Assembly: GCF_009618275.1 (NCBI RefSeq)
Contig: NZ_WIAD01000040.1
Span: forward strand, 1 to 52,215
Length of the DNA stretch: 52,215 nucleotides
Source: Roseimaritima sediminicola
GTDB lineage: Bacteria > Planctomycetota > Planctomycetia > Pirellulales > Pirellulaceae
Reading direction: 5' to 3'
Numbering within the stretch: position 1 is the first letter of the stretch; the number at the start of each line of letters is the position of its first letter. Both the position numbers and the translations under genes were made by a program. Shown here piece after piece: positions 17,529 through 26,586 of this stretch. Under the pieces are notes generated by a model that was not told the DNA's origin, made no database searches, and saw nothing but the letters and a program-made list of their open reading frames with translations.

Positions 17529-17843
17529 ATGGAAATGGTTTCAGAGTTCGAGACGATTCTTTCGATTCTTCCCGGTCAATCCGACGACGTACGGACGGTC
17601 GTTGCGATGCGCCATGGCGACGACGGCGCGACGATTGAGCTTCGCCAGGAATCGTTCAGCCAAGCCGTCGGGTGGTTCATGCAGAGTCGGATCGAGTTGA
17701 CCGGCGACCAGGTGGGCGGTCTGCGGCAGACCTTGGGTCTGGTGCCCTCCCGCTCGGCCCGCCCTTCGGCAGTCGCCGCCTCCGAAAACTCGCTTCCGGC
17801 CACCTTGGCCTTCCCCGGCATGCAGCGCGCCGCCACCGCGTAG
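17529..17843 (+). CDS. Small conserved-looking protein of unknown function downstream of a Fur-like box
   Basis: The product is about 104 residues from ATG 17529; ATG 17535 is also possible. The core ATIELRQESFSQAVGWFMQS followed by IELTGDQVGGLRQTLG has the composition and codon use of a real gene and resembles small planctomycete proteins I cannot name. An in-frame ATG at 17442 would add 29 residues with a hydrophobic stretch, which could be a signal anchor. However, that ATG lies inside the Fur-like palindrome, leaving no room for a leader, so I prefer the internal start. The stop TAG lies nine bases before a dispersed repeat copy. If the operator is real, the protein is probably made under iron limitation. 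Confidence 0.55.
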   Translation: MEMVSEFETILSILPGQSDDVRTVVAMRHGDDGATIELRQESFSQAVGWFMQSRIELTGDQVGGLRQTLGLVPSRSARPSAVAASENSLPATLAFPGMQRAATA

Positions 17844-17851
17844 GGCATTGT

Positions 17852-17930
17852 CCGAAGTCGCCAGACTTTGGATCGCGCCGCCCTCCGCGTCTTCGCCACC
17901 CCAGCAAACTCTGGCGAGTTCAGCTACGGC
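17852..17930. repeat. Inverted pair of dispersed repeat copies
   Basis: CCGAAGTCGCCAGACTTTG (17852-17870) and its inverted relative GCAAACTCTGGCGAGTTCAGC (17904-17924) face each other and can form a stem. The same family, with core AAAGTCTGGCGACTTC, occurs at 681-699 and 29921-29947, with fragments at 23672-23710. No open frame or terminator T-run is associated with it. Confidence 0.7.
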
Positions 17931-18006
17931 TTGCCGGACGTCATTTTTCTAAACAAAGCCAAATCCGTTTGGCTGGCTGGATCGTCTTTAGGGGTATGGT
18001 ACGCCT

Positions 18007-18615
18007 ATGAACGATCCGCCCACCGCGAATGCTTCCTGCGAAGCCCGGGGCGCCGGCAGCGCCGGCAGCCCCGGCGACACCTGCTCGGCCCAGCGGCTGG
18101 AGCAGTTGTTTCGCAGTGCCCACGGCGAACTGTTGGGCACGCTGTACTACCTCGTGGGAAACCTCGAGGACGCGCACGACGCGCTGCAGGAAAGCTTTCT
18201 GAAGTGTTGGCGACACCGCCACGAGGTGCCGGAGGTCGGCAACCTGAAAGCGTGGGTGTTTCGGATCGCTCTGAACACGGGGCGTGATGTCCGCAAAACC
18301 GCCTGGAATCGGCGCCGCCGATCGCTGATCGCCGATCCGGCCTCCCATCCGGAAACCGCCATGGGATCGATCCACCAAACCGACGCAGCGCAGCGTCCCG
18401 ACGCCCAGCTGATCCGCGACGAGGAGTTATGCCGAGTGCGGGAGGCGGTCGCTCATCTTCGCCGCGAGGAGCAGGAGGTGTTCCTGCTTCGCCAAAACGG
18501 CGGGTTGAGCTATGCCGAGATCGCTGATGCCATGTCCCTTCCGCTGGGCACCGTCAAGACGCGAATGCGTGCCGCCATCGGTCATCTTCGCTGTGCCGTG
18601 GGGGAATCGTCATGA
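18007..18615 (+). CDS. ECF-type RNA polymerase sigma factor
   Basis: This 202-residue sigma factor has a region 2 at about 30-100 (LEQLFRSAHGELLGTLYYLV, DAHDALQESFLKCW, LKAWVFRIALNTGRD). Region 4 spans about 140-195 (LRREEQEVFLLRQNGGLSYA, EIADAMSLPLGTVKTRMR). A 28-residue Ala/Gly-rich N-terminal extension precedes region 2. Its TGA overlaps the ATG of the next gene (ATGA), the usual arrangement of an ECF sigma factor and its anti-sigma factor. Target promoters are unknown. Autoregulation is common in this class, but I could not identify a matching promoter in the spacer at 17931-18006. Confidence 0.92.
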   Translation: MNDPPTANASCEARGAGSAGSPGDTCSAQRLEQLFRSAHGELLGTLYYLVGNLEDAHDALQESFLKCWRHRHEVPEVGNLKAWVFRIALNTGRDVRKTAWNRRRRSLIADPASHPETAMGSIHQTDAAQRPDAQLIRDEELCRVREAVAHLRREEQEVFLLRQNGGLSYAEIADAMSLPLGTVKTRMRAAIGHLRCAVGESS

Positions 18616-21600
18616 ACGAAATGAAACAATTGCTGTTGGAGCTGCACTACGGCTTGCTCGAGGATGCCGAAGCCGAGGCTCTGCGAGAACGCATCGAGCG
18701 GGATCCCGAAGTCGCGCGACTATGGGCCGAGACGCTGCAGGTGGCCGATCGCTTTGCCAGCGCCGCTCGCTTGGTCGGCACCGGTCAAACCGACGATACC
18801 TCGAACCTGGACCGGTTGTTCGCCGACGTCAAAGCCTCGCCGCCGCCGCCCGAGCGTGCACCGTCCTCGCCGGTTCCACTCCGGCGGCGGTCGCTGGTCC
18901 GCCACTGGCGCAGCTTTGCCCTGGCCGCCTCGTTGCTGACGATCATCTGTGGGATCCGTCTGATCGGCGCGTTGCCCGAGCGGCCCGCCGCGGCGATGCT
19001 GCTCCGCGCCGAACCGTTGACCGGCCAGAGTGACGGGCCGCAAAGCGACGCCACAGCGAGCGGCGGTGCGTCCAACGCGTTTCGCATCGCCACGCTCGCG
19101 ACCGATCGCCAGACCGCTGCGTCGCTGGCCGATGCGCCGTCCTCGATGGCTGCGGGCATGCCGTTGACCCCCGCCTCGCTGACTTTTTCCATTTTCGCCA
19201 AAGGGGCTCTTGTCTATCAGGAGCGTGCCACGACGCCGGGCGAAACCGCGTTTCGCGTGCCCGAAGATTTGATCGTTCCCGAGGGAGCTCATCTGGAGGT
19301 GCGTGCGGCGGCCGGCGAGACCACCCCGGCGCTAGTCCATTTGCCTCTACAGCCGACGCGGTGCTTGACCTATTTAAACACCGATCGTCCCGTCTACCGG
19401 CCGGGCGAAACGATCTACTTTCGGTCCCTTACGTTGAACCGCAAAACGTTCTTCGGCGAGTACACCCTGCCGGTGCGTTACCGGTTGCTCGATCCGGCGG
19501 AGACCGCCGTACCGGGCACGACCATCGAAGGCGTTACCGAGCGAGGCGTCGGTAACGGGGCGGTGACGCTGCCCGAAGACATCGCCGGGGGGACGTACAC
19601 CCTGGTCGCTTCCAGCCTGGACGGCGTCTTTCCCGAAGAACGCACAACGATTGAAATCCGTCAGTACCGATTGCCGCGATTCAAACACGAGCTCCGGTTC
19701 CACCAACGCAGCTACGGCCCGGACGAACCTGTTCGGTGTGACGCCCGGCTGTGGCGGGTCGAAGGCGAACCGCTCGCAGGTGCAAGCGTGGAAGCGACCG
19801 CGGTCGTCGACGGAGAGGTGATCCATCGTGGGCGGCTGCGGACCGATTCGCAGGGCCACTGCCAATGGCGGTTCTCCCTGCCCCCGTTCATCGACGTCGG
19901 TCGTGGTTACGTTTCAATCGTCGTCGACGATGGCGGCGCTCGCGAGACCTTTTCCAAAACGCTGCCGATTCAAACCGGTCGCGTTCAATTCGATTTCTAT
20001 CCCGAGGGCGGATTCCTGGTCGAAGGGCTTCGCAACCGGGTGTATTTTTCCGTCCGCAGCAGCCAAGGCGAACCGATGCACGTCGAGGGTGAAGTCATGA
20101 CGCGAGGCGGCCGCCGGGTCGCTCGATTGCAGACCACAGCCGACGGCATGGGGCGGTTCGCCTTTGTTCCCGAGCCGGGACAACGCTACGTCGTCCGGTT
20201 GGATAAACCGCTGGATGTCACTACGTCGGCCATGTTGCCGCCGGTCGTTGCGGACCGCCCCGTGCTGGACACCGGACCGGGGGTGTTCGCTGCCGACGCG
20301 CCCCTGGATTTCGTACTCCGCAGCACCGCGGAAATGGCTGTCCGCATCGAAGCGGTTTGCCGCGGCGTCGTGGTGGGCCGCGCCGAGACGCATTTGCGTT
20401 CCGGCACGAACCGTGTGCGGTTGCCCGTGGGCGAGGGCGCCGAGGGCGTGATCCGCTTGACGATCTTCGATGCCGCTGCGGGGCGTCCGGTCGCCGAACG
20501 CTTGGTCTACCGCCGCAGCGACGGGCGGCTGAAGGTGCGCGTGTTGGAATCCGCTGCGCTCCAGCAGCAAACGCCGGGCACGCCGCTGCGGGTCACGCTG
20601 CAGGTGACCGATCAACAGGACCAGCCCGTGGCGGCCGTGTTGGGCGTTGCGGTGGTCGATCAAGCCGCTCTGTCGCTGCGGGCCAAGCCGCGGGCATCGA
20701 TGACCACGCATTTTTTGCTGACCAGTGAAATTGAGCGGCCCGAGGACCTGGAACACGCGAACTTCTACTTGAACGATTCCCCCCAAACGGCCGCTGCGCT
20801 GGATCTTTTGTTGGGCACTCAAGGCTGGCGCCGGTTCGTACAGCGCCAGAGCGTCGATGCCGAGTCGCTGGATCAAATGGTCCAGCGTCTGCTCGAACTG
20901 GACGGGCCGCCGCCAGCGGCGATCACGCCGGTATCCAACGGCCGCGAGTTGGCGGCCCAGTGGACGCAGTACCGCACCGATCTGGATCGCGCCTGGACAC
21001 ACTTCCTGGACGAGCTCCGTTGGTTGTTGCTGCCGCTGTTCCTGTTGTGGGCCCTGGCCGGATGGTTGCGAGCTCGCTGGAGTACGGTCGCGGCGGCCAG
21101 TCTTTTGGTCGCGGTACTTGGCACGGTGGGCGTGGTCGGTTGCGGGGCTCCCGAGAGCGCGTCGACGGCTGTGATGAGCCAGGCGGATGAGGAGTCGGGG
21201 TCCGAGCCGCCGAAGGCCACCCAAGGCGGCGCTGGGGAGGTCCTGGAACCGATCGACCGTCCAACAGCCGACGACGCGGAACAGGCTCCGCCAGAACACT
21301 CGGCCGCAACGCAGCCGCGGAGCCGCCGTGTGGAGGATCCGTCCGCAACCTTGACCACCGGGCCGGCCGATGGGGCCGCAGCCGAACTTTCGCAGCAGCC
21401 CGCGATGACGGCCGAGGACCTGCGGCGATTGCTGGCCGCGCGAGGCATCGACGCAGAGGGCCTGGCCGAGCGGTTGTTTGAAGAGCTGCGTTTTCCGGTC
21501 CGCCAGTACGCCCACCGCCATCGCCCAGGAACCGTGCGAGCGGATTTTGCCGAAACGCTGTACTGGCACCCCATGCTCTCCACCGACTCCCAAGGCCGAG

Positions 21601-23675
21601 CCACGATCCGGTTCGACCTGTCCGACGCCGCGACCGCGTTTCGTATCCATGCCGATGCCCACAGCAGTGACGGCCGGATCGGCAGCGGCGAGGCGGACGT
21701 GGTCACGCGGTTGCCGCTGCAGATCGAACCCAAGCTGCCGTTGGCGGTCACCGCGGGCGACCGCATCGAGCTGCCGCTGGCGATCAGTAACCATGTCGAT
21801 CGCGATTTGAATGCCGCCTTGTCGGTGAGGACCGGACCGGGACTGAGCGTCGATGCCGGAGAAGCCACTCGAGCTCTGTCGCTGCAGGCCGGCCAGCGAC
21901 AGCGATGGTTTGTTCCGATCGAGGTGGACGAAGCGGCGCAGAACGCGGAGGTGCCGATCACGGTGGCGCTGCAATCGCAGGCATCCGCGGAAGGTCCGGC
22001 GCTGGCCGATACGGTCCGCCGCAGCGTGCGAGTGATCAGCGACGGTTATCCTCGCCGGCGTTCGATCAATGTAATGCTCCAGCAGCCGCAGACCGTTCGT
22101 TTGGGCGTTCCGCCGGAAACCATTGAAGGGTCGGTGCAGATCACCCTCCGCGGCTACCCTTCGCCGCTGGCGGATTTGATGGCGGGGGTCGAAAGTGTGC
22201 TGGCCGAACCCCACGGATGCTTTGAACAAGCCTCCGCGGCCAACTATCCCAACGCCCTGGCGCTGCAGTACCTGGCCCAGCCCGGCGTTGCGAATCCGGA
22301 GGTCGCCCAGCGAGCCAGCGGGATGCTCCAACGCGGCTACCAGCGGTTGACCCAGTTCGAGTGCCAACAACAAGGATACGAATGGTTCGGTGCCGATCCG
22401 GGCCACGAAGCTTTGTCGGCATTCGGATTGATGCAGTTCTGGGACATGCGTCAAGTCATGCCGGTGGATCCGGCGATGATCCAGCGGACGCGGCAATGGT
22501 TGCTGGATCGGCGCGACGGCAAAGGCGGTTGGCACCGCAATCCCCGGCACCTGCACCAGTGGTCGGTCCGGCAAGACGTTGTGAATGCCTACATCCTGTG
22601 GGCGTTGAGCGAAGCCGACCGCGACAAGCCCCGGCAGCGTCCCTTGGCCGATGAGCTGAGTGACGAACTGGACCGTTTGCAGGCGGTTGCTCGGGACAGC
22701 GAGGACGCGTATCTGCTGGCCCTGTCGGCCGCCACCTTGGCCAATGTCCAGCGAACCAGCGCCGCCCAGCAGATCGCCACCGATCTGCTGGCTCAGCAAT
22801 CCTCCGACGGAAGTTTGCGTGGCCGAAGCTCGGTCACGCAAAGCGGCGGCAAGTCGTTGCGAGTCGAAACCACCGCCCTGGCCGCCCTGGCATGGACCAA
22901 GCTGGACGGTTTCGAAACGCCGTGTCGCCGAGCCGTCGAGTGGCTGGTCCAGAATCGTGAGGGCCGGGGTGGATTTGGCAGCACGCAAGCGACCGTCCTG
23001 GCCCTGAAAGCGTTGTTGGCTTACGGCCAGCAAGCAGACACTGGCGGCGGGACCCTGTATGTCCGCGCCGGCGATGTCACGCTCGCCGAAGCGGCGCTTC
23101 CGGACGAGGCAGGGCAGGGCGGTATGATCGAGATCGCCGGACTGGCCAAACGACTTCAAGATCACGGGCTGGATCCCAGCACGGTGGAATTGACAATCGG
23201 CACCGATCAAGCTCTGCGGTTGCCCTGCACGATCGACGTCGCCTACCACTCGCCAACGCCCGGCACCGCGGAGGACGCCGCGGTCCGCCTGGACGTCCAG
23301 ATGGAAGCTTCGCAAGACGTCCCGCCCGGAGGCGTGGTGGCCATCGATGTCCAGCTGGAAAACGTCACGTCCGAGGGCCAACCGATGACGGTGGCCGCGG
23401 TGGGATTGCCCGGCGGCGTCGAACCGCGCGTGGAAGAATTAAACGAGCTGCGCGAAGCCGGCGTGATCGACTTCTTCGAACTCCGCCCGCGCGAAGTCGT
23501 CTTTTACTGGCGCAATCTACCGCCCGAGGACGTCAAAGAGTTCCGCTTCCACGTCACCGCCGAGATCCCCGGCCGCTACACCGGCCCCGCCTCGCGAGCC
23601 TACCTGTACTACACCGCCGAAAAGGTCCACTGGACGCCGCCCCTGACGGTCACAATCGCCCGTGAACAACCGTAG
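18612..23675 (+). CDS. Anti-sigma-like / alpha-2-macroglobulin fusion protein
   Basis: This 1687-residue protein has three parts. Residues 1-75 are a short helical cytoplasmic region (LLLELHYGLLEDAEAEALRE) like the anti-sigma domains encoded after ECF sigma genes; no zinc HxxxCxxC motif is seen. A membrane helix follows at about 98-120. Residues about 130-790 are macroglobulin-like beta domains, including LNTDRPVYRPGETIYFRS near 253. Two close hydrophobic helices at 803-843 end in a lipobox-like VVGC with Cys844. After an acidic linker comes the alpha-2-macroglobulin domain (FAETLYWHPMLSTDSQG). The thioester motif is PHGCFEQ (Cys1203, Gln1206), followed by a helical thioester domain and a C-terminal receptor-like domain. 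Family knowledge suggests trapping of proteases in the periplasm. The fusion suggests that this surveillance signals to the sigma factor encoded just upstream, which is inference. Confidence 0.88.
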   Translation: MNEMKQLLLELHYGLLEDAEAEALRERIERDPEVARLWAETLQVADRFASAARLVGTGQTDDTSNLDRLFADVKASPPPPERAPSSPVPLRRRSLVRHWRSFALAASLLTIICGIRLIGALPERPAAAMLLRAEPLTGQSDGPQSDATASGGASNAFRIATLATDRQTAASLADAPSSMAAGMPLTPASLTFSIFAKGALVYQERATTPGETAFRVPEDLIVPEGAHLEVRAAAGETTPALVHLPLQPTRCLTYLNTDRPVYRPGETIYFRSLTLNRKTFFGEYTLPVRYRLLDPAETAVPGTTIEGVTERGVGNGAVTLPEDIAGGTYTLVASSLDGVFPEERTTIEIRQYRLPRFKHELRFHQRSYGPDEPVRCDARLWRVEGEPLAGASVEATAVVDGEVIHRGRLRTDSQGHCQWRFSLPPFIDVGRGYVSIVVDDGGARETFSKTLPIQTGRVQFDFYPEGGFLVEGLRNRVYFSVRSSQGEPMHVEGEVMTRGGRRVARLQTTADGMGRFAFVPEPGQRYVVRLDKPLDVTTSAMLPPVVADRPVLDTGPGVFAADAPLDFVLRSTAEMAVRIEAVCRGVVVGRAETHLRSGTNRVRLPVGEGAEGVIRLTIFDAAAGRPVAERLVYRRSDGRLKVRVLESAALQQQTPGTPLRVTLQVTDQQDQPVAAVLGVAVVDQAALSLRAKPRASMTTHFLLTSEIERPEDLEHANFYLNDSPQTAAALDLLLGTQGWRRFVQRQSVDAESLDQMVQRLLELDGPPPAAITPVSNGRELAAQWTQYRTDLDRAWTHFLDELRWLLLPLFLLWALAGWLRARWSTVAAASLLVAVLGTVGVVGCGAPESASTAVMSQADEESGSEPPKATQGGAGEVLEPIDRPTADDAEQAPPEHSAATQPRSRRVEDPSATLTTGPADGAAAELSQQPAMTAEDLRRLLAARGIDAEGLAERLFEELRFPVRQYAHRHRPGTVRADFAETLYWHPMLSTDSQGRATIRFDLSDAATAFRIHADAHSSDGRIGSGEADVVTRLPLQIEPKLPLAVTAGDRIELPLAISNHVDRDLNAALSVRTGPGLSVDAGEATRALSLQAGQRQRWFVPIEVDEAAQNAEVPITVALQSQASAEGPALADTVRRSVRVISDGYPRRRSINVMLQQPQTVRLGVPPETIEGSVQITLRGYPSPLADLMAGVESVLAEPHGCFEQASAANYPNALALQYLAQPGVANPEVAQRASGMLQRGYQRLTQFECQQQGYEWFGADPGHEALSAFGLMQFWDMRQVMPVDPAMIQRTRQWLLDRRDGKGGWHRNPRHLHQWSVRQDVVNAYILWALSEADRDKPRQRPLADELSDELDRLQAVARDSEDAYLLALSAATLANVQRTSAAQQIATDLLAQQSSDGSLRGRSSVTQSGGKSLRVETTALAALAWTKLDGFETPCRRAVEWLVQNREGRGGFGSTQATVLALKALLAYGQQADTGGGTLYVRAGDVTLAEAALPDEAGQGGMIEIAGLAKRLQDHGLDPSTVELTIGTDQALRLPCTIDVAYHSPTPGTAEDAAVRLDVQMEASQDVPPGGVVAIDVQLENVTSEGQPMTVAAVGLPGGVEPRVEELNELREAGVIDFFELRPREVVFYWRNLPPEDVKEFRFHVTAEIPGRYTGPASRAYLYYTAEKVHWTPPLTVTIAREQP

Positions 23676-23925
23676 CTGAACTCGCCCCCGTAGCTGAACT
23701 CGCCCGACTTTGGTTGTTGGTCAAGCGGCCACGGCAGTGGCGACATGCGGTAGCCCCAGACGCGAGCCTGGGGTACCGCTGCTAGCAAATCGTGTTTGCG
23801 GATTATCCGGATTCTTCGGGAAAACCCGCAAGACCCCTCTACTTTTACACGATATAGAAAACCATCGGCGCGAGCTTTTGGCTTGTTCCGCCTGCAGACG
23901 TGTCGACCCTAAGCAAGGATGTCGG
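23676..23925. repeat. Intergenic region with repeat copies
   Basis: Two direct copies of GTAGCTGAACTCGCC (23672-23686 and about 23690-23704) begin at the stop codon of the alpha-2-macroglobulin gene. A copy of the GGCGACATGCGGTAGCCCC / CGCGAGCCTGGGG element follows at about 23728-23778, shared with about 408-460 and, inverted, with 52075-52125. The last 100 bases are AT-richer and should contain the promoter of the lipoprotein gene. A TTTTACACGATATAG stretch near 23843 is a weak candidate. Confidence 0.6.
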
Positions 23926-24513
23926 ATGACGACCTCAACACGAACATTATTGACCCGTACCATTTTGGGATTGATGGCCGCCGTCACCACCGTGACCAGT
24001 GCCGGCTGTATCGGCTTGTCGCAAGGCCCCAGCTTGGGCATTTTCAGCATTCCGATTCCGGTCAGCCCCTATTACCAGCAAAAAGCCGAAGACGAACAGC
24101 GTTGGTACGAGCGGTACGAGCGTGTGCCGATCCTGGGACCGACGACCGCCGGCGGCGATCCCGTCGCCCTGGACCCGCCGACCGACGACGAAGTCATGCG
24201 AGCGTTTGAACGGGCGAACCCGGTCGGTGGCGGCATCCCGCTGTTGTACGAGCGTCAGCGGAACAACGTGCGGATCATCAAGGAAAAGATCGCCGACTAC
24301 GTCGATCCGCCCCGCTTCTATCCGCTGATCGGCCCGGCGCAGCTGCACCACGCACACTACAAGTGCACGATTTACTACAGCCAACGCGACATCGTGGGCT
24401 ACCCCGTCCCCCACTCGCTGGATGACGAGGAAGCGGTCGAAACGATCTATATCGACCACAACCACTTCCACATGGTGGGCGACGTCGAACCCTACCAGAC
24501 GCCCACCCTGTAG
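23926..24513 (+). CDS. Planctomycete-type conserved lipoprotein of unknown function
   Basis: This 195-residue protein has a lipoprotein signal peptide ending in TSAGC, with Cys28 as the lipidation site. The mature part contains TDDEVMRAFERANPVGGGIP, then RNNVRIIKEKIADYVDPPR and FYPLIGPAQLHHAHYKCTIY. These are strongly patterned and, as I recall, widely conserved in planctomycetes, but without a known role. The start at 23926 is supported by the ribosome-binding site AAGGA (23915-23919). It ends in a compact C-terminus rich in His and Asp. A stem-loop about 70 bases downstream may end transcription. Confidence 0.8.
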   Translation: MTTSTRTLLTRTILGLMAAVTTVTSAGCIGLSQGPSLGIFSIPIPVSPYYQQKAEDEQRWYERYERVPILGPTTAGGDPVALDPPTDDEVMRAFERANPVGGGIPLLYERQRNNVRIIKEKIADYVDPPRFYPLIGPAQLHHAHYKCTIYYSQRDIVGYPVPHSLDDEEAVETIYIDHNHFHMVGDVEPYQTPTL

Positions 24514-24580
24514 CGGTCGGCGGCCTCCGGCAGGACCCACCACAGGTCTGACACGACCGATACTGCACCACAAATTCGCC

Positions 24581-24612
24581 AAGGGACTCCCGGCCACCGC
24601 CGCGAGTCCCTT
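24581..24612 (+). terminator. Stem-loop after the lipoprotein gene
   Basis: AAGGGACTC (24581-24589) pairs exactly with GAGTCCCTT (24604-24612) around a 14-base loop and is followed by GTTTCGTTG, a broken T-run. It lies 68 bases after the lipoprotein stop and 154 bases before the signal peptidase gene. This fits a weak intrinsic terminator. Confidence 0.55.
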
Positions 24613-24765
24613 GTTTCGTTGCCCTTAGCAAGGTTTCGTTGCGCCTGCCAAGGTCACCGCCGCGGCGGCGAACACCCTCTGGGCCGCTCGCAGATCGGAG
24701 TATCGCGAGCAGGGGGGAACCGCTAAACTTTGACCCTCTGGCCTCGCTTCTTTTACCGGCAAACC

Positions 24766-26556
24766 ATGGCAAAGAATTCCCCTTCCGGCACGCGTGCGGC
24801 GAACCGCAAAACCGACGCTGACTCGACTTCCCCCGTCCAACGGCCGGCCGCCCTGGCCGGGTACCGCGAGACGGTTGAATCGATCTGCGTGGCGATCATC
24901 CTGGCGCTGCTGTTTCGCAGTTTTGTGGCCGAAGCGTTTATTATTCCCACCGGTTCGATGGCACCGACGCTGATGGGGGCTCACAAGGACCTGTCCTGCG
25001 AAGAGTGCGATTACAACTTTCGCGTCGGTGCTAGCGTCGAGAACAAGGGTTCCTCCACAAGGGTGGTCGCCGGACGCTGTCCGAATTGCCGCAAACGCAA
25101 CGTGCTGCGACTGGCAGACGAAGCCAATCACGCCACCTTCAACGGTGACCGGATCTTGGTCAGCAAGTTCGCCTACGCGATCCAGGACCCCCAGCGCTGG
25201 GACGTGATCGTTTTCAAGTATCCCGGCAACCCCAAGCAAAACTACATCAAACGCTTGGTCGGACTGCCCAACGAAACGCTTCGCATCTGGCATGGCGACG
25301 TGTACACGCGCACCAGCGAGGATGAGCCATTTCGAATCATGCGGAAGCCCGATCGCAAGGTGATGCCGCTGGCGCATCTTGTCTACAACAGTTCCTACCT
25401 GGCCGAGGACCTGCTGGCTGCGAATTATCCGAGTCGTTTGCAGCCCTGGGATCGCGGAGCGGAAGTGCCGCCGGAGGATTCGTGGCAAATCCAGCGGGAC
25501 GCCCTGGGACTGACCGCGACGGTTACCGCTGGGGATACGCCGCGGTGGCTGCGTTATTTCCATAACCTGCCCAGCGACGAGCAGCGACGGCTGATCGCCG
25601 AGGGCGTCTCGATGCAGTCGGTGGATCCCTACCGCAGCGAAGCGATCACCGACTTCTACGCCTACGATTCTTACGTCCCCCAGCCGCTCATCAACAACCA
25701 GCATTCGCCTTGGGAATCCAGCGGACTTCACTGGGTAGGCGATCTGACGTTTGAGACCGCCCTGCAGACTTCGGCCGATGCCAGCGAAGCGATTTTAGAG
25801 ATCGTCGAAGCCGGGATCCGCTATCGTTGCACGATCGATCTGGCCAGCGGTCAAGCGACTCTGGCGATCCTGGGTGAGCAAGCCGAAGCGTTCGAAAGCG
25901 GCGCGGAAACGTTGACGGCCGCCACGGAGATCCGAGCCGGCCAGGCGCGGCAGATTCGTTTTTCCAACGTCGACAGCCAGTTGCGTCTGTGGGTCGATGA
26001 TGATGTGATCGCCTTTGAACAGCCGGCGTACTACGATCCCAGCTCGTTTCAGGCCGCGCACAACGATCGCCCGCATTACACCAAGGACCATCCGCTGGAC
26101 GCAGCTCCGGTGGGCGTCGCGGTCCGCGGCGGGGAAGCCGTTTTGCGAGATTTTCGGCTGTATCGCGATCAGTACTACATCGCTGCGAAATCCAACCAGA
26201 AAATGCATGACTACCCCTGGGGCGTCGAGGCCTCGGCCATCATGGGGCTGTTGGACGAGCCTTCGCAGTGGGACGAAGCCGCGCTTTGGGAGCGGCGACG
26301 GGCGATCGCCTTTGAACTGGGCGAGGACCAATTCTTTCCAATGGGCGACAACAGCCCGGAGAGCAAGGACGCCCGCAGCTGGGGGAACGATCGATTGCCG
26401 CCGGTGCCCGACGAAGACGCTTACAAATTTGCACGCTACCATCACGTCCCGCGGGACCTGTTGGTTGGCAAAGCGCTGTTGGTGTTTTGGCCTCACCATT
26501 GGAATCGACCGATTCCCTTCACGCCGAATTTCAAACGCATGAAACTGATTCGATAA
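24766..26556 (+). CDS. lepB: Signal peptidase I with large insertions
   Basis: This is a 596-residue S26 signal peptidase, about twice the usual length. A membrane helix lies at about 42-57. The catalytic serine is in PTGSMAP (Ser64) and the catalytic lysine in NYIKRLVGLP (Lys162). Box E appears near 525 as FPMGDNSPESKDAR. Between Ser64 and Lys162 sits a zinc-ribbon-like pair, Cys78-x2-Cys81 and Cys105-x2-Cys108. Between boxes D and E a roughly 300-residue insertion contains a jelly-roll / LamG-like segment (about 325-465). ATG 24766 is preferred over TTG 24730, although neither has a strong ribosome-binding site. It removes signal peptides from exported proteins at the outer face of the inner membrane. 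It lies 30 bases upstream of lptB. Confidence 0.93.
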   Translation: MAKNSPSGTRAANRKTDADSTSPVQRPAALAGYRETVESICVAIILALLFRSFVAEAFIIPTGSMAPTLMGAHKDLSCEECDYNFRVGASVENKGSSTRVVAGRCPNCRKRNVLRLADEANHATFNGDRILVSKFAYAIQDPQRWDVIVFKYPGNPKQNYIKRLVGLPNETLRIWHGDVYTRTSEDEPFRIMRKPDRKVMPLAHLVYNSSYLAEDLLAANYPSRLQPWDRGAEVPPEDSWQIQRDALGLTATVTAGDTPRWLRYFHNLPSDEQRRLIAEGVSMQSVDPYRSEAITDFYAYDSYVPQPLINNQHSPWESSGLHWVGDLTFETALQTSADASEAILEIVEAGIRYRCTIDLASGQATLAILGEQAEAFESGAETLTAATEIRAGQARQIRFSNVDSQLRLWVDDDVIAFEQPAYYDPSSFQAAHNDRPHYTKDHPLDAAPVGVAVRGGEAVLRDFRLYRDQYYIAAKSNQKMHDYPWGVEASAIMGLLDEPSQWDEAALWERRRAIAFELGEDQFFPMGDNSPESKDARSWGNDRLPPVPDEDAYKFARYHHVPRDLLVGKALLVFWPHHWNRPIPFTPNFKRMKLIR

Positions 26557-26567
26557 CCCCCCCCCCC
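26557..26567. repeat. Homopolymeric C tract between lepB and lptB
   Basis: Eleven consecutive C residues follow the lepB stop codon and end 9 bases before the ribosome-binding site of lptB. Such tracts can vary in length by slippage. Here variation would alter leader spacing, not reading frame. Confidence 0.8.
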
Positions 26568-26586
26568 GAGTCTGCAAGGAAGCAAC

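Noticed and set aside
19914-23381. 1155-codon open frame on the minus strand opposite the macroglobulin gene
   Set aside because: It is a high-GC antisense shadow. The plus-strand frame has clear domains and the thioester motif.
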